The notes under the pieces are model-generated. The model did no database searches. It was given only the letters and a program-made list of their open reading frames with translations, and had not been told where the DNA came from. Positions 1 through 9,923 of a stretch of 64,000 nucleotides of DNA are shown in pieces (the stretch's first letter is position 1; each line of letters starts with the position of its first letter). Source of the DNA: Sulfitobacter sp. W027 (GTDB lineage Bacteria; Pseudomonadota; Alphaproteobacteria; Rhodobacterales; Rhodobacteraceae); the NCBI RefSeq assembly GCF_025143985.1, contig NZ_CP083564.1, positions 2,635,001 through 2,699,000 of the forward strand. Direction: 5' to 3'. The position numbers and the translations under genes are program-made.

Positions 1-370
1 CATCACAAAGGCCCGATCCCCGGTAATAGTGCAGGTAATACTCGCTGGAAAAGAAGCGGTCCGGCGCGACTTCAGACAGGCGAAACACCCCGCCCTCTTC
101 AACGCGGTCGCGGTACTGGAAAAACGGGTCAAACGCATAGGTGCTTTCAAGATACTCAGCCAGCGCAGTTGGGCGCAGACGACCGGGCTCTATCCAATGG
201 TCGAGAAGACCGGGTGGCTGACCGGGGTCGAACCGCATCATGAGAAAAGTGCCAAAGGCGGCCCGCCCGCGAAACAGTGCTTGGTAAATCTCGAAAAAGG
301 CCGGGGTGCCGACCGCGCGCATTGCGTCGCGGAGCAGGGAAACTTCGCCAGCAGTCAAACTATCGTTCAA
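1..370 (-). CDS. LuxR-type transcriptional regulator, N-terminal part (cut by window edge)
   Basis: The minus strand stays open from a TTG at 370 to the window edge, giving about 123 residues of a ligand-binding-like alpha/beta domain with motifs such as FFEIYQ, FDPFFQ and [11 protein letters not shown]. These resemble the N-terminal domain of Roseobacter LuxR-family regulators that sit beside ABC transporter operons. The TTG start is chosen because AAAGGTGAG lies a few bases upstream. The helix-turn-helix domain expected at the C-terminus is outside the window, so the family call rests on the N-terminus and context. It is divergent from the polyamine-type transporter operon and is probably its regulator (inference). 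Confidence 0.65.
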   Translation of the reverse strand, partial: MNDSLTAGEVSLLRDAMRAVGTPAFFEIYQALFRGRAAFGTFLMMRFDPGQPPGLLDHWIEPGRLRPTALAEYLESTYAFDPFFQYRDRVEEGGVFRLSEVAPDRFFSSEYYLHYYRGSGLCD

Positions 371-407
371 AAAATACTCACCTTTCGGACAATATGGTCA
401 AATTTAC

Positions 408-423
408 TACCCCAGTGGGGGTA
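408..423. promoter_or_regulatory. Inverted repeat in the luxR/potA divergent promoter region
   Basis: TACCCCAGTGGGGGTA has 6-bp arms (TACCCC/GGGGTA) around a 4-nt centre. It lies midway between the divergent regulator start at 370 and the transporter ATPase start at 507, next to an AT-rich stretch (TATATA). Position and symmetry suggest an operator for the adjacent LuxR-type regulator. Function is inferred. Confidence 0.45.
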
Positions 424-506
424 TATATTGTCAGGCGCATTGCCGCAATCATGCGGGTGTGAGCTTGTTTGATCAAATAACGCAGGCCAAACAGACAGGG
501 GGTTTG

Positions 507-1580
507 ATGACCAAGGCAATCACCGCGCAATCGCTGCGCAAGGTATATCCGGGCAATCCTCCGGTAGAAGCGCTGGCAAGCATCGACGTTGAGATTGAAG
601 ATAACGAATTCTTCACGCTGCTGGGGCCATCCGGTTGCGGCAAGACCACCCTACTGAGGCTGATCGCGGGGTTTGAGCATCCGACCTCTGGCACGCTTGA
701 TATGTTCGGTGAAAGCCTGCTTGACGCACCGCCCTACAAACGGCCCATCAACACGGTTTTTCAGAACTACGCGCTATTCCCGCATATGACGGTGGCGGAA
801 AACATCGCCTTCGGACTGCAGATGCTCGGCACGCCCAAAGCCTCGGTTAAGGCGACAGTGGGTGAGATGATGGAGCTGGTGCAGATGTCTCATCTGGCAG
901 ACCGTCAGACCAGTCAAATCTCCGGCGGGCAGCAGCAGCGTGTGGCTCTGGCCCGCGCCTTGGCCCCTCGCCCCAAAATCCTGTTGTTGGATGAACCGCT
1001 CAGCGCGCTGGATTTTAAGCTGCGCAAGCAGATGCAGTTAGAATTGAAGCGCCTACAAACTGAAACTGGTATCACTTTTATCTTTGTGACCCACGACCAA
1101 GAAGAAGCGCTGACCATGTCAGACCGGATCGCGGTCATGTCGAACGGTGCCATTCGCCAGATCGGCCGCCCCCGCGAGATCTATGATCGGCCCGCCGACC
1201 GATTTGTCGCTGACTTTATCGGGGATACGAACTTCCTGCCCGCCGAGGTCATCGCAATCACCGGGGAAACAGCCCGCTTGCGTCTCGCCTCCGGGAAAGA
1301 GGTGGAGGCGCACGCCAATGACGGTGCGAAAGGCAAAGTCACGCTGGCGCTTCGGCCCGAGCACGCCGAGCTCACTGCCGACGGCGCGGGGCTACTGTCC
1401 GGCATGCTGCGTGAAGTGGTCTATTTCGGCACTGATACGCATTTTCATGTTACTCTTGATGATGGCAGCGATTTCGTCCTGCGACGTCAGAACTCCCCGA
1501 CCGAGGATGATGGTTTTGCAACCGGCGACCGGGTCGGGCTGACCTTCCCCGCCGGGGCCGCCCAAGTGTTGAGGGATTGA
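507..1580 (+). CDS. ABC transporter ATPase, spermidine/putrescine (PotA) type
   Basis: 357-residue cytoplasmic ATPase that powers import of a small cationic solute. Walker [10 protein letters not shown] is at residues 40-48, the signature ISGGQQQR and Walker [12 protein letters not shown] follow, and the C-terminal ~120 residues form a TOBE-type domain, as in PotA. The reading frame is open upstream, but the ATG at 507 is chosen because AGGGGG precedes it by 5 nt and family homology starts there. It is first in an operon with two permeases, a binding protein and an amidohydrolase. Substrate could be a polyamine or another amine; sequence alone does not decide. Confidence 0.9.
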   Translation: MTKAITAQSLRKVYPGNPPVEALASIDVEIEDNEFFTLLGPSGCGKTTLLRLIAGFEHPTSGTLDMFGESLLDAPPYKRPINTVFQNYALFPHMTVAENIAFGLQMLGTPKASVKATVGEMMELVQMSHLADRQTSQISGGQQQRVALARALAPRPKILLLDEPLSALDFKLRKQMQLELKRLQTETGITFIFVTHDQEEALTMSDRIAVMSNGAIRQIGRPREIYDRPADRFVADFIGDTNFLPAEVIAITGETARLRLASGKEVEAHANDGAKGKVTLALRPEHAELTADGAGLLSGMLREVVYFGTDTHFHVTLDDGSDFVLRRQNSPTEDDGFATGDRVGLTFPAGAAQVLRD

Positions 1581-1583
1581 GCT

Positions 1584-2495
1584 ATGGCAGAGCTTTCCAA
1601 CCCCACCGCAAAACGCGCCGCGCGCAACCGCTGGCTGCTGCTGACCCCGGCGCTGATCATCTTGATTTTCGCCGCCAGTGGCCCGCTGCTCATCACGCTG
1701 TTCTATTCCTTCCTCACCCCCGGCGACTACGGCGGCGTGGAGTGGGAGTTTTCGACCGACGCATGGTTTGGCGTGCTGATGCAGCGCGACATCTTTGACG
1801 ACACCCTCGGCTGGTCCGACGCGCATCTCAGCATCCTCTGGCGATCGGTCAAACTGTCGGTTCTGACCACCATCGCCTGTCTCTTCTTTGGCTTTCCGAC
1901 GGCCTATTTTATCGCCACCCGGCCCAAAAAGCAGCGCGAATTCTGGATGTTGCTGATCATAATCCCTTTCTGGACAAATCTGCTGATCCGCACCTTTGCC
2001 ATTCTGGAACTGATCCGCAACGAGGGCACGATCAACACTGTGCTGATGGCTCTGGGCATCATTGATGAGCCGATCCAGATGCTATTCACTGAGTTCTCGA
2101 TCATCCTTGGCATGGTCTATGTCTATCTGCCGCTGATGGTCTTGCCGATCTATGCTTCACTTGAGCGGTTGGACTTCCGGCTCGTTGAGGCGGGGTATGA
2201 TCTTTATGCGACTCGGTTCAACGTGCTGCGCCGGGTGATCCTGCCACTGGTCAAACCGGGGGTGATCGCGGGGTCAATCCTCGTGCTGGTGCCGTCGCTG
2301 GGTGCCTATGTAACACCGCGCGTCATGGGGGGCGGCAACCAGTTGATGCTGGGCAATCTGATTGAGCTTCAGTTCGGACAGGGGCGCAACTGGCCCTTGG
2401 GCGCTGCGCTGTCGATCACCCTACTGGCGATCGTGATGGTGGCCCTGTTGGCCTATGTACGCGCGGCGGGAAATGAGGAGGTCCGTCATGGCTAA
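1584..2495 (+). CDS. ABC transporter permease, PotB type
   Basis: 303-residue inner-membrane permease with about six hydrophobic segments, the first near residues 18-40. The cytoplasmic EAA-type coupling loop is visible as EAGYDLYATRFNVLRRVILP, which contacts the ATPase. It starts 3 nt after the ATPase gene, so translational coupling is likely. Together with the next permease it forms the heterodimeric channel. The long periplasmic stretch after the first segment is typical of PotB proteins. Confidence 0.9.
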   Translation: MAELSNPTAKRAARNRWLLLTPALIILIFAASGPLLITLFYSFLTPGDYGGVEWEFSTDAWFGVLMQRDIFDDTLGWSDAHLSILWRSVKLSVLTTIACLFFGFPTAYFIATRPKKQREFWMLLIIIPFWTNLLIRTFAILELIRNEGTINTVLMALGIIDEPIQMLFTEFSIILGMVYVYLPLMVLPIYASLERLDFRLVEAGYDLYATRFNVLRRVILPLVKPGVIAGSILVLVPSLGAYVTPRVMGGGNQLMLGNLIELQFGQGRNWPLGAALSITLLAIVMVALLAYVRAAGNEEVRHG

Positions 2496-3291
2496 ACGCG
2501 GTTTTGACATTCGCAAGCTTCGGGGCTTTTCCGGCATCGCCATGGCCTGTTTCGTCATGCTTTACATGCCCATTGTGCTTTTGGTTGTCTATTCCTTCAA
2601 TGCAGGCACCTCCATCGCGATTTGGGAGGGGTTCTCGTGGCGCTGGTATGTCTCGGCTTGGGATAATGAGATGGTGCAAGAGGCAACGGTGCGCAGCCTG
2701 ATTATCGCGCTGTCTGCTGCCGCCATCGCCACCACCGCGGCGGTGCTCGCGGCTTTGGCCACCACCCGCAACCGCAAGTTTCGCGGGCAAACGGCAGTCT
2801 TTGCACTGATCCACCAACCGCTGATGGTGCCCGAGATTGTGACGGCGGTAGCGCTCTTGATCTTCTTTGCCTCTATCAAAGTCATCACCGGATACACAGG
2901 TTTAATGTATCTCATCATCGCGCATTCGGCCTTTTGCATCCCTTTCGCCTACCTGCCGATCCGCGCGCGTCTGCAGGGGATGGACCTCAGCCTCGAACAA
3001 GCCGCAGCCGATCTTTACGCCACGCCGTTTCAGGTTTTCCGCCGGGTGACATTGCCGCAACTTTGGCCCGGCATCCTTGCCGGGGCGATGCTGGCATTCG
3101 TCATCAGCCTCGATGACGTGGTGATTACAGAGTTTGTGAAATCCGCCGGGCAGGATACGCTGCCAACCTACATGCTGGGCCAATTACGGCGGGTGGTGAC
3201 ACCAGAGATCAACGCGATTTCGACCGTGCTTTTGATGATCTCGGTAGCGATGGTGATCGCCTATACCCTGCTCAGCAGAACCAAAAAATAA
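2488..3291 (+). CDS. ABC transporter permease, PotC type
   Basis: 267-residue second permease. The EAA loop reads [20 protein letters not shown], followed by the terminal transmembrane pair. The frame is open further upstream, but the ATG at 2488 has GAGGAGG about 6 nt before it and gives an 8-nt overlap with the preceding permease gene, as expected for a coupled operon. It pairs with the PotB-type permease. Confidence 0.9.
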   Translation: MAKRGFDIRKLRGFSGIAMACFVMLYMPIVLLVVYSFNAGTSIAIWEGFSWRWYVSAWDNEMVQEATVRSLIIALSAAAIATTAAVLAALATTRNRKFRGQTAVFALIHQPLMVPEIVTAVALLIFFASIKVITGYTGLMYLIIAHSAFCIPFAYLPIRARLQGMDLSLEQAAADLYATPFQVFRRVTLPQLWPGILAGAMLAFVISLDDVVITEFVKSAGQDTLPTYMLGQLRRVVTPEINAISTVLLMISVAMVIAYTLLSRTKK

Positions 3292-3311
3292 TCAACCAAA
3301 GGGAGCTTAAG

Positions 3312-4331
3312 ATGAAAAAGACACTGACAGCAATCGGCCTTGTCCTCGCCGGGCCAGCCTTGGCCGAAGGGGAACTGAACCTCTACAACTGGGGCAATTA
3401 CACCAGCCCTGAGATGATCGAGAAGTTCGAGAAAGAGACCGGCATCAAGGTCACCATTACCGACTATGACAGCAACGACACCGCACTGGCTAAGATCAAG
3501 GCGGGTGGTCATGGCTTTGACATCGTTGTGCCCTCAGGCACCTATGTGCCGATCTTCATCGGTGAAGGGCTGCTGATGGAGAGCAAGCCTAACGAGATGG
3601 AGAATTTTAAACATATGGACCCCCAGTGGGTCGACGTCGAATTCGATCCGGGCCGCAATTATACTGTGCCATGGCAGTGGGGGACCGTGGGCGTCACCGT
3701 GAACACCTCGGTCTATGATGGTGACATTAATACTGCCGCCGTGATCTTTGACCCGCCAGAAGAGTTGAAAGGCAAGATCAACGTGGTGCCAGAGATGAAC
3801 GATGTGATGGGCATGGCAATCCACTATGCAGGCGGCGATCAATGCACCGCCGACAAGGAAGTCCTTAAAAAGGTGCGCGATATCCTGCGCGCGGCCAAGC
3901 CGAACTGGCTGTCGATGGACTATGGCAACATCGAGAAATACGCCAAGGGTGACCTTGCCGCCGGGGTGAACTGGAACGGCGCTTCATTCCGCGCGCGCAA
4001 CCAGAACCCCGACATCGCCTTCGGCTACCCGCAAGAGGGCTATCCGGTCTGGATGGACAACGCCGCGATCCTTGCCGACGCCACCAATGTGGAAGAGGCG
4101 AAAACCTTCCTTAACTTCGTGATGGACCCGGAAAACGCCGCGATGCTGTCTGAGTTCGCGCGCTATGCGAACGGCATCAAAGGCTCGGAAGAGTTCATGC
4201 CCGAAGACATGAAGAGCGCACCCGAAGTTGTGGTGCCGGAAGAGTTGAAGGGTGCTGCCTATGTGGCCAAGGTCTGCCCACCCGAGGCGCAAAAACTCTA
4301 CACCGCGCTCTGGACTGACCTTCAGAAGTAA
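3312..4331 (+). CDS. Periplasmic polyamine-type solute-binding protein, PotD type
   Basis: 339-residue secreted protein with a signal peptide ending near ALAEG. The mature N-terminus ([19 protein letters not shown]) is the hallmark start of PotD/PotF binding proteins. It captures the solute for the permease pair. AAGGGAG precedes the ATG. A strong stem-loop follows the gene before the amidohydrolase. Many PotD-like proteins of marine Alphaproteobacteria bind amines other than spermidine, so the ligand is left open. Confidence 0.9.
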   Translation: MKKTLTAIGLVLAGPALAEGELNLYNWGNYTSPEMIEKFEKETGIKVTITDYDSNDTALAKIKAGGHGFDIVVPSGTYVPIFIGEGLLMESKPNEMENFKHMDPQWVDVEFDPGRNYTVPWQWGTVGVTVNTSVYDGDINTAAVIFDPPEELKGKINVVPEMNDVMGMAIHYAGGDQCTADKEVLKKVRDILRAAKPNWLSMDYGNIEKYAKGDLAAGVNWNGASFRARNQNPDIAFGYPQEGYPVWMDNAAILADATNVEEAKTFLNFVMDPENAAMLSEFARYANGIKGSEEFMPEDMKSAPEVVVPEELKGAAYVAKVCPPEAQKLYTALWTDLQK

Positions 4332-4341
4332 GCGTAACGCC

Positions 4342-4371
4342 GGTGCAGGCGGGCTTTGGTCCGCCTGCACC
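4342..4371 (+). promoter_or_regulatory. Intergenic stem-loop after the PotD-type gene
   Basis: Perfect 11-bp stem (GGTGCAGGCGG/CCGCCTGCACC) with an 8-nt loop and no U-tract. It lies between the binding-protein and amidohydrolase genes. It more likely stabilises the upstream mRNA or attenuates read-through than acts as a full terminator. Confidence 0.6.
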
Positions 4372-4407
4372 TCAACGACCCCCATTCAAGACAAAGGAAC
4401 CTCCCCC

Positions 4408-6084
4408 ATGCCGGCAGATATCGTCATCCACAACGGGGCTTTGATGACCTTCGATGACGCCCAGCCTAATGCGGCTGCACTGGCCATAAGCGGCGGTAAG
4501 ATCACCCATGTCGGCTCGGACGCCGAGGTGATGGTGCAGATCGGTCCTGATACCCGCGTCATCGACGCGCAGGGCGGCACCGTGTTGCCAGGGTTCATCG
4601 ACAGCCATGTGCATCTCTTTGGTGGCTCGGTCGAACTGGAATACCTCAACCTTTATGGCGTCAAAGGTTTGGACGAGATGCGCCGCCTGATCCTGCCCTA
4701 TGCCGAGGCCAATCCTGATGACAAACTGCTGTTTTGTGTGATGGCAGACTACGGCATTCTTGGCACCGGCAGCACACTGACGCGGCAGGATCTGGACACC
4801 ATCCTGCCCGACCGCCCCCTCGCCATGTTCGCACCTGACCATCACACTGTCTGGGCCAATACCACCGCGCTCAAGGCAGCAGGGCTGCTTGAAGGGGGCG
4901 AAGTCGATTCGGGCTCGGAGATTGTGATGGGCCCGGATGGACTGGCAAGCGGTGAGCTGCTGGAACCCGGTGCCTATAGTCCGGTCCTTGCCCTCACCCG
5001 CCACGGTGGGCGCGATATGCTGGGGCTGACCAGCGGCAAAGACCCGGTGCCGCCCGCAACCGCACAGCAACGCGAGATGGACAAAGATGTCATCGCCCGT
5101 GGCCTTGCCCATTGCGCCGCGCAAGGCATCACCGGCTTGCACCTGATGGATGGCAACCGCTACCAGCTTGAACTGCTGTCTGAGCTTGAGGCCGAAAGGC
5201 GTTTGATCTGCCGCTGCACCGTGCCCTTTCACCTTAAAGGCACCGATCCCGTCTCGCGGCTGACCGAAGAAGCCCCCGCCATGCGCGCCGATTATCAAGG
5301 CGACAAACTGCGCTGCATCCATGTAAAAATGTTCATCGACGGCGTGATCGAAAGCGGCACCGCGCTGATGCTGCGCCCCTACCCCGGCGATCTGGGTGCA
5401 GGTGGCAACATCGGCGATGAGGTCTTTACCCAAGAACATTTTGTCGCGGCCTGCGAGGAGGCCGATCGGCTCGGCTTTCAAATTGCGGTTCATGCGATCG
5501 GTGACGCTGCCGTACGGCGCACCATTGATGCCTTTGAGGCCGCGCAAAAGGCCAATGGCACACGCGACAGCCGCCACCGGATTGAACATATCGAAGTAAT
5601 GCATCTGGACGACCTGCCCCGTCTATCTGAGTTGGGCATCGTCGCTTCGCTGCAGCCCGGTCACGCGCCGCGCGGCCACATCTTTCCTCCCGAGGGGGTC
5701 ACAAACTACCTGCACCCCGACCAAATCCCCGGCGCCTATGCGTGGCAGTCGATCCGTGAAAGCGGCGCAAAGGTCGTCTTTTCAACCGATTGGCCGGTGA
5801 TCCCCGTGGATGTCATGCGCAGCGTAAAAGCCGCGATTGCGCCGCTGGACCTTGGCAAAGAATGGACGGATCAGAGCCAGAGCCTGACAGACACGCTCGC
5901 GAGCTATACCCGTGACAACGCTTGGGTTGAGTTTGCTGAAGACAGGCGCGGCAGGCTTAAACCCGGCATGGACGCCGATGTGGCCGTGCTGAGCCACGAT
6001 TTGACGCGATTGGCACCCGAAAACATTACCGAAGCCGAAGCCCGTGCCACCATCATGGGCGGTGAGGTGACGTTTCAGAGATGA
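4408..6084 (+). CDS. Amidohydrolase of the YtcJ/amidohydrolase-3 family
   Basis: 558-residue metal-dependent hydrolase. The N-terminal metal motif is GFIDSHVHLFGG. Later conserved stretches include HVKMFIDG, AVHAIGDAA, HRIEHIEVMH and FSTDWPV, which supply the remaining metal ligands and catalytic Asp. The ATG at 4408 follows AAAGGAA at good spacing. It lacks a signal peptide, so it acts in the cytoplasm on C-N bonds of an imported compound. Co-transcription with the PotABCD-type genes suggests it degrades the transported solute. No substrate can be assigned. Confidence 0.85.
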   Translation: MPADIVIHNGALMTFDDAQPNAAALAISGGKITHVGSDAEVMVQIGPDTRVIDAQGGTVLPGFIDSHVHLFGGSVELEYLNLYGVKGLDEMRRLILPYAEANPDDKLLFCVMADYGILGTGSTLTRQDLDTILPDRPLAMFAPDHHTVWANTTALKAAGLLEGGEVDSGSEIVMGPDGLASGELLEPGAYSPVLALTRHGGRDMLGLTSGKDPVPPATAQQREMDKDVIARGLAHCAAQGITGLHLMDGNRYQLELLSELEAERRLICRCTVPFHLKGTDPVSRLTEEAPAMRADYQGDKLRCIHVKMFIDGVIESGTALMLRPYPGDLGAGGNIGDEVFTQEHFVAACEEADRLGFQIAVHAIGDAAVRRTIDAFEAAQKANGTRDSRHRIEHIEVMHLDDLPRLSELGIVASLQPGHAPRGHIFPPEGVTNYLHPDQIPGAYAWQSIRESGAKVVFSTDWPVIPVDVMRSVKAAIAPLDLGKEWTDQSQSLTDTLASYTRDNAWVEFAEDRRGRLKPGMDADVAVLSHDLTRLAPENITEAEARATIMGGEVTFQR

Positions 6085-6142
6085 GTATAAAGCCCAACGG
6101 TCCGACATGCGCGAAAGCAACCTATTGATCGGCTGAGCGATG

Positions 6143-6180
6143 AGACGGGCGCGACATGTCGCGCCCGTCTGTTGTTTTTC
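6143..6180 (+). terminator. Rho-independent terminator of the transporter/amidohydrolase operon
   Basis: A 28-bp uninterrupted palindrome (6143-6170; arms AGACGGGCGCGACA/TGTCGCGCCCGTCT) is followed on the plus strand by GTTGTTTTT. The T-rich tail runs up to the stop codon of the convergent molybdenum hydroxylase gene. The opposite strand has no U-tract, so termination is mainly for the plus-strand operon. Confidence 0.85.
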
Positions 6181-8491
6181 AGCTTTCCAGCGCAGCAAGG
6201 ATCGCATCTGGGGTGATCGGCAAATGCCGAACCCGTGCGCCCGTCGCGTTGAAGATCGCATTGGCGATGGCGGGCGCGATGACCGTGGTGCCCGGCTCGC
6301 CAAGACCCACGGGCGCTTCCGTGCTCTCGACAAAAGCCACTTCGACATCTGGCACATCGACCATCCGCAGCGGCGTGTAGGAGCCGAGGTTAAGGTCGAC
6401 AACATTGCCGTTTTCGATCCGTGTGCCTTCGTGCAGCGCCATGGAAAGGCCCCAAAGCGCCGCGCCAACGCATTGCGCGTGCGCCCCGTCGGGGTCGACA
6501 ACCGTGCCGCAATCGAACGCGAGCCACATCTTCTGCACAGCCACCTCACCCGTCTCGGCATCCACCGCCAGCTTGACGGCGGCAGCGGTCCACGTCGGCA
6601 TGCTGCGCGATTGGCCAAAGGTCGTGGCGATGCCGATTGCGGTGCCCTCGGGCAGGTCGGTCTTGCCATAGCCCGACATCTCTGCCACGCGCTGCAGAAC
6701 GGTCGCTTGGCGCGATGCGCCGCCGACCGCGTTGGGCGCAGAGCCTGCGTTGATGCCTTCGGCCTTCAGGTGATCCAAACGGAACTGCAACGGATCGGCA
6801 CCGACCTTATGCGCGGCTTCATCCATGAAGCTTTCCACGGCAAAGTTCGTCCAGCCCGGCCCGACCGAGCGCAGCCAACCGGGGCGGAAGGTCGCGTTTG
6901 CCAAATCGTTCGAGATCGCCCGCACGCGGTGCGCGCCGACGCTGTACCAGTGATCGGCACCGTCGATTGCAAAGGGATCGTAAGGCTCTTCGTTGACACC
7001 TTTCGGCATGAAGCCCGGTGCCATCACCTGCGTTGGCCAACCGGCGGCGGCGTGGTGTTCCATCCCCGTGACGGCCTTTGCATCATCAAACGCCATGCGC
7101 AGCTTCTGCACCGAAGGTGACCGGATGCTGTCGAACTGGGCGTCTTCCTCGCGGGAGAAGACCAGCTTCACCGGCTTGCCGACAGCTTTGGACGCCAGCG
7201 CGGCAGGCACGATGTAGTCGCCATTCAAACGACGGCCAAAGCCACCGCCCAGCATATAGCTGCGCATCACGATCTTATCGGCAGGCACCTCAAGCGCCGT
7301 GGACAGCGTCGGCAGGATCAGCGATTGCCACTGGTTGCCCGCATGGGTTTCCCAAATGCCGTCAGCGTTTTGGAAGACGGTCGCGTTCACCGGCTCCATC
7401 TGGAAGTGCAGCACGGATTGCGTGGTGTACTCGGCCTCCAGCGTCTCGGCAGCGGCGTCGAAAACGGCGCTGGTCTCGGGCTGTTCGGTGTGCAGGATCG
7501 ACCCGGCGTCGCTTGCGATCAACTCGCGCGAACGGGCTTGGATGTCATCCTCTGACACATTTGCCGTCTCGCCTGCGGTCCAATCGACGCTGATCTCATA
7601 GGTGGCCATCCGCGCGGCGTGGAGCGTTTTGCCCAACACCACAACCCAGCCCGGCACGGTGCCCGACGGGTCATCCAGCACCACGGTTTCAAGATAGCCT
7701 TTGACCTCTTTCGCGGCGCTGTCATCGACTGAATTAACCTTGGAGCCATAGCGCGTCGGCGGCAGCATCGGAACGCCGTAGACCATGCCGTCGACCTTGG
7801 CATCCAGACCATAGATCGCCTGACCGGTCGTCTTGGTATCCAGATCAAGCGGATGTACATCCTGACCCACGAGCCGCAGATCGGCATGGGGTTTCAGCGG
7901 CAGGGCTGCCAATTCATCTTCAGTAAAGCTCCGGTCGAGCCCTTCGGCCACCAGATCGCCATAGCTGATGCTTTGCGTGCCATCGGTCACGGCACCGTCG
8001 CGCGCGGTCAGACCAGAGGCATCGACGCCCCATTTGGCCGCCGCCGCTTCGATTAGCGCAGTGCGCCCGGCAGCGCCGGCCTGACGGTAGACCGGCCAGC
8101 TTTGCCAGATCGACCAGCTGCCGCCGGTGACCATCAGGCCCCATTTCTCAGCCGTGTCGACATGGGTGATGTGCACATTCTCCCAAGCAACTTCCAACTC
8201 ATCCGCCAGAATACGCGCGATGGCGGTGCCGACGTGCTGGCCCATTTCGGCGCGAATGATGTTGACGTTGACCTGACCATCGGCGTCGATCCAGTACCAC
8301 ATCGACGGCTCAAACGGCTGGCCGTTCGGAGTGATCGGCGTGCCATCTGGCACGGCGGGGTTCATCGCGGCGTTCGACGCTTGTGGGAAGCCAAAGGCAA
8401 CGCCAGCGGCGGTCATGGACACCAAAAACCCACGGCGGGTCATTTGCGATTGATTGTCGGAGCCTTTCAGGCGGGACATCAGATTAGCCAT
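6179..8491 (-). CDS. Molybdenum hydroxylase large subunit, IorB/aldehyde oxidase type, Tat-exported
   Basis: 770-residue molybdopterin-binding subunit of a xanthine dehydrogenase-family enzyme. A twin-arginine signal ([14 protein letters not shown]) near residues 18-31 points to the periplasm. Internal motifs such as [15 protein letters not shown] and [17 protein letters not shown] match the isoquinoline 1-oxidoreductase beta family. It overlaps the small 2Fe-2S subunit gene by 8 nt. No FAD subunit is nearby, so electrons probably pass to a cytochrome. Substrate unknown: an aldehyde or N-heterocycle is typical. Confidence 0.88.
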   Translation of the reverse strand: MANLMSRLKGSDNQSQMTRRGFLVSMTAAGVAFGFPQASNAAMNPAVPDGTPITPNGQPFEPSMWYWIDADGQVNVNIIRAEMGQHVGTAIARILADELEVAWENVHITHVDTAEKWGLMVTGGSWSIWQSWPVYRQAGAAGRTALIEAAAAKWGVDASGLTARDGAVTDGTQSISYGDLVAEGLDRSFTEDELAALPLKPHADLRLVGQDVHPLDLDTKTTGQAIYGLDAKVDGMVYGVPMLPPTRYGSKVNSVDDSAAKEVKGYLETVVLDDPSGTVPGWVVVLGKTLHAARMATYEISVDWTAGETANVSEDDIQARSRELIASDAGSILHTEQPETSAVFDAAAETLEAEYTTQSVLHFQMEPVNATVFQNADGIWETHAGNQWQSLILPTLSTALEVPADKIVMRSYMLGGGFGRRLNGDYIVPAALASKAVGKPVKLVFSREEDAQFDSIRSPSVQKLRMAFDDAKAVTGMEHHAAAGWPTQVMAPGFMPKGVNEEPYDPFAIDGADHWYSVGAHRVRAISNDLANATFRPGWLRSVGPGWTNFAVESFMDEAAHKVGADPLQFRLDHLKAEGINAGSAPNAVGGASRQATVLQRVAEMSGYGKTDLPEGTAIGIATTFGQSRSMPTWTAAAVKLAVDAETGEVAVQKMWLAFDCGTVVDPDGAHAQCVGAALWGLSMALHEGTRIENGNVVDLNLGSYTPLRMVDVPDVEVAFVESTEAPVGLGEPGTTVIAPAIANAIFNATGARVRHLPITPDAILAALES

Positions 8492-8954
8492 TGTCGGAGC
8501 CTCCCATTGCGGTGGCGGCGTCGCGCACGGCTTGACGGATACGGGGATAGGTCATGCAACGGCAAAGGTTGCCGGTCATCACCGCGTCGATGTCTTCGTC
8601 ACTGGGGTTGGGCGTGTCTTGCAACAGCGATGCTGCCTGCATGATCTGACCCGACTGGCAGTAGCCGCATTGCGGCACGCGCAGGTTGCGCCATGCTTCT
8701 TGAACGGGGTGCTTGCCCTCTTCGTCCAGCCCTTCGATGGTGGTGACCGACAGGCCCTCTACATCCGCCAGATAGGTGATGCAGGACCGTGTGGCGGTGC
8801 CGTCGATATGCACGGTACAAGCGCCGCAGGCCCCGATGCCGCAGCCAAACTTGGTGCCGGTGAGGCCGATTTCGTCGCGGATCGCCCACAACAGGGGCAT
8901 GTCCGGGTCTGCGTCGACAGAGATCTGCCGCCCGTTCAATTCGAATTTTATCAT
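8484..8954 (-). CDS. 2Fe-2S subunit of molybdenum hydroxylase, IorA type
   Basis: 156-residue iron-sulfur subunit with both expected clusters: a plant-type ferredoxin motif ([15 protein letters not shown], residues ~40-55) and a C-terminal four-helix domain with [10 protein letters not shown] and [14 protein letters not shown]. It transfers electrons from the Mo cofactor of the large subunit. It has no signal peptide of its own and probably travels folded with the Tat-targeted large subunit. The gene lies 183 nt downstream of the SDR gene on the same strand, and that gap shows nothing recognisable. Confidence 0.92.
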   Translation of the reverse strand: MIKFELNGRQISVDADPDMPLLWAIRDEIGLTGTKFGCGIGACGACTVHIDGTATRSCITYLADVEGLSVTTIEGLDEEGKHPVQEAWRNLRVPQCGYCQSGQIMQAASLLQDTPNPSDEDIDAVMTGNLCRCMTYPRIRQAVRDAATAMGGSDNG

Positions 8955-9137
8955 GAAGTTGTTGTCCCTTGGGGTATGCTTTGCCTGAGGGGAGCGCGCG
9001 TATAGCTGCCCTGACGTTAGGGGCTGTACATAGGTCTAATGCCCGGCAATGACAGCCGCAGACTGCCCCGATCACATAATTGTCAGACCGGGCGACCGCG
9101 CGCAGTTCCCGGCCTTAGGGCAGTTCCTGCGCGCGTT

Positions 9138-9896
9138 TTAGACGTGCTGCCCGCCATTGATCTCAATCTCGGTCCCCGAGACATAAGAGCTTTCTTCGCT
9201 GCATAGAAAATAGATCGCCCGCGCGACTTCATCGGGTTGGCCAAGGCGGCGCATGGGGATGCCGCTCACGATCTTATCGGTGCCTTCGCTGAGGATCGCG
9301 GTTTCCACCTCGCCCGGTGCGATTGCATTGACCCGAACGCCGAGCGGGCCGAAGTCATGGGCCATCTCACGGGTCAGCGCGGCAAGCGCCGCCTTTGACG
9401 TGGCATAGGCCGCCCCGGCGAATGGATGCACCCGGTACCCGGCGATTGAGGTCACATTCACCACCGACCCGCGCCCGGCGGACAGTTCATCCTGAAGCCC
9501 GCGCGCCAGCACCACTGAGGCGAAGAAATTTACATGAAACACCTGCCCCCACGTCCGCAAATCGGTGTCGAGTGTGCTAAGCCTTGCCCCGCCCTCACCC
9601 TTTGGCGAAATGCCTGCATTGTTGACCAGCGCATGTAAGGGGTTCCCGTTCAACAGCCGCTTGACCTGTGCGACGGCCTCTATGGTCTGGTTCGGGTCGC
9701 TAAGATCAACCTGCACATGATCCTGTGCCCCACCGGGCCAAGGGCATTCGGGCGAGAACGCCTGCCGGGAACAGCCGATCACCCGCCAGCCCTTGCCCGC
9801 GAAAGCCTTGGCCGTGGCATGGCCGATGCCCCGGCTTGCCCCGGTCAGAAGCAGCGTCTTTTGGTCGTGAACCGCAGTATCCATCGCTTGATCCAT
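9138..9896 (-). CDS. Short-chain dehydrogenase/reductase (SDR)
   Basis: 252-residue classical SDR. The cofactor motif GASRGIG is at residues ~19-25, NNAGIS follows, and the catalytic Ser and YATSK (Tyr-x3-Lys) are present. It ends with the usual SYVSGTEIEINGGQ. It probably oxidises or reduces an alcohol/ketone with NAD(P). It follows the ABC ATPase gene by 27 nt, so it belongs to the dipeptide-type transporter operon. ATGs at 9896 and 9884 are both possible starts and neither has a good ribosome site. Confidence 0.88.
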   Translation of the reverse strand: MDQAMDTAVHDQKTLLLTGASRGIGHATAKAFAGKGWRVIGCSRQAFSPECPWPGGAQDHVQVDLSDPNQTIEAVAQVKRLLNGNPLHALVNNAGISPKGEGGARLSTLDTDLRTWGQVFHVNFFASVVLARGLQDELSAGRGSVVNVTSIAGYRVHPFAGAAYATSKAALAALTREMAHDFGPLGVRVNAIAPGEVETAILSEGTDKIVSGIPMRRLGQPDEVARAIYFLCSEESSYVSGTEIEINGGQHV

Positions 9897-9923
9897 ATCT
9901 GGCGCAATGCCTGAAAAAGCGCC

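Noticed and set aside
29..472. Plus-strand ORF of 147 residues at the window start
   Set aside because: It is antisense to the LuxR-type N-terminal domain, which has recognisable protein features and a ribosome site; the plus frame has none.
4372..5604. Minus-strand ORF of 410 residues
   Set aside because: Entirely antisense to the amidohydrolase with its conserved metal motifs; a shadow of high-GC codon use.
6140..7120. Plus-strand ORF of 326 residues
   Set aside because: Antisense to the molybdenum hydroxylase large subunit; no recognisable domain.
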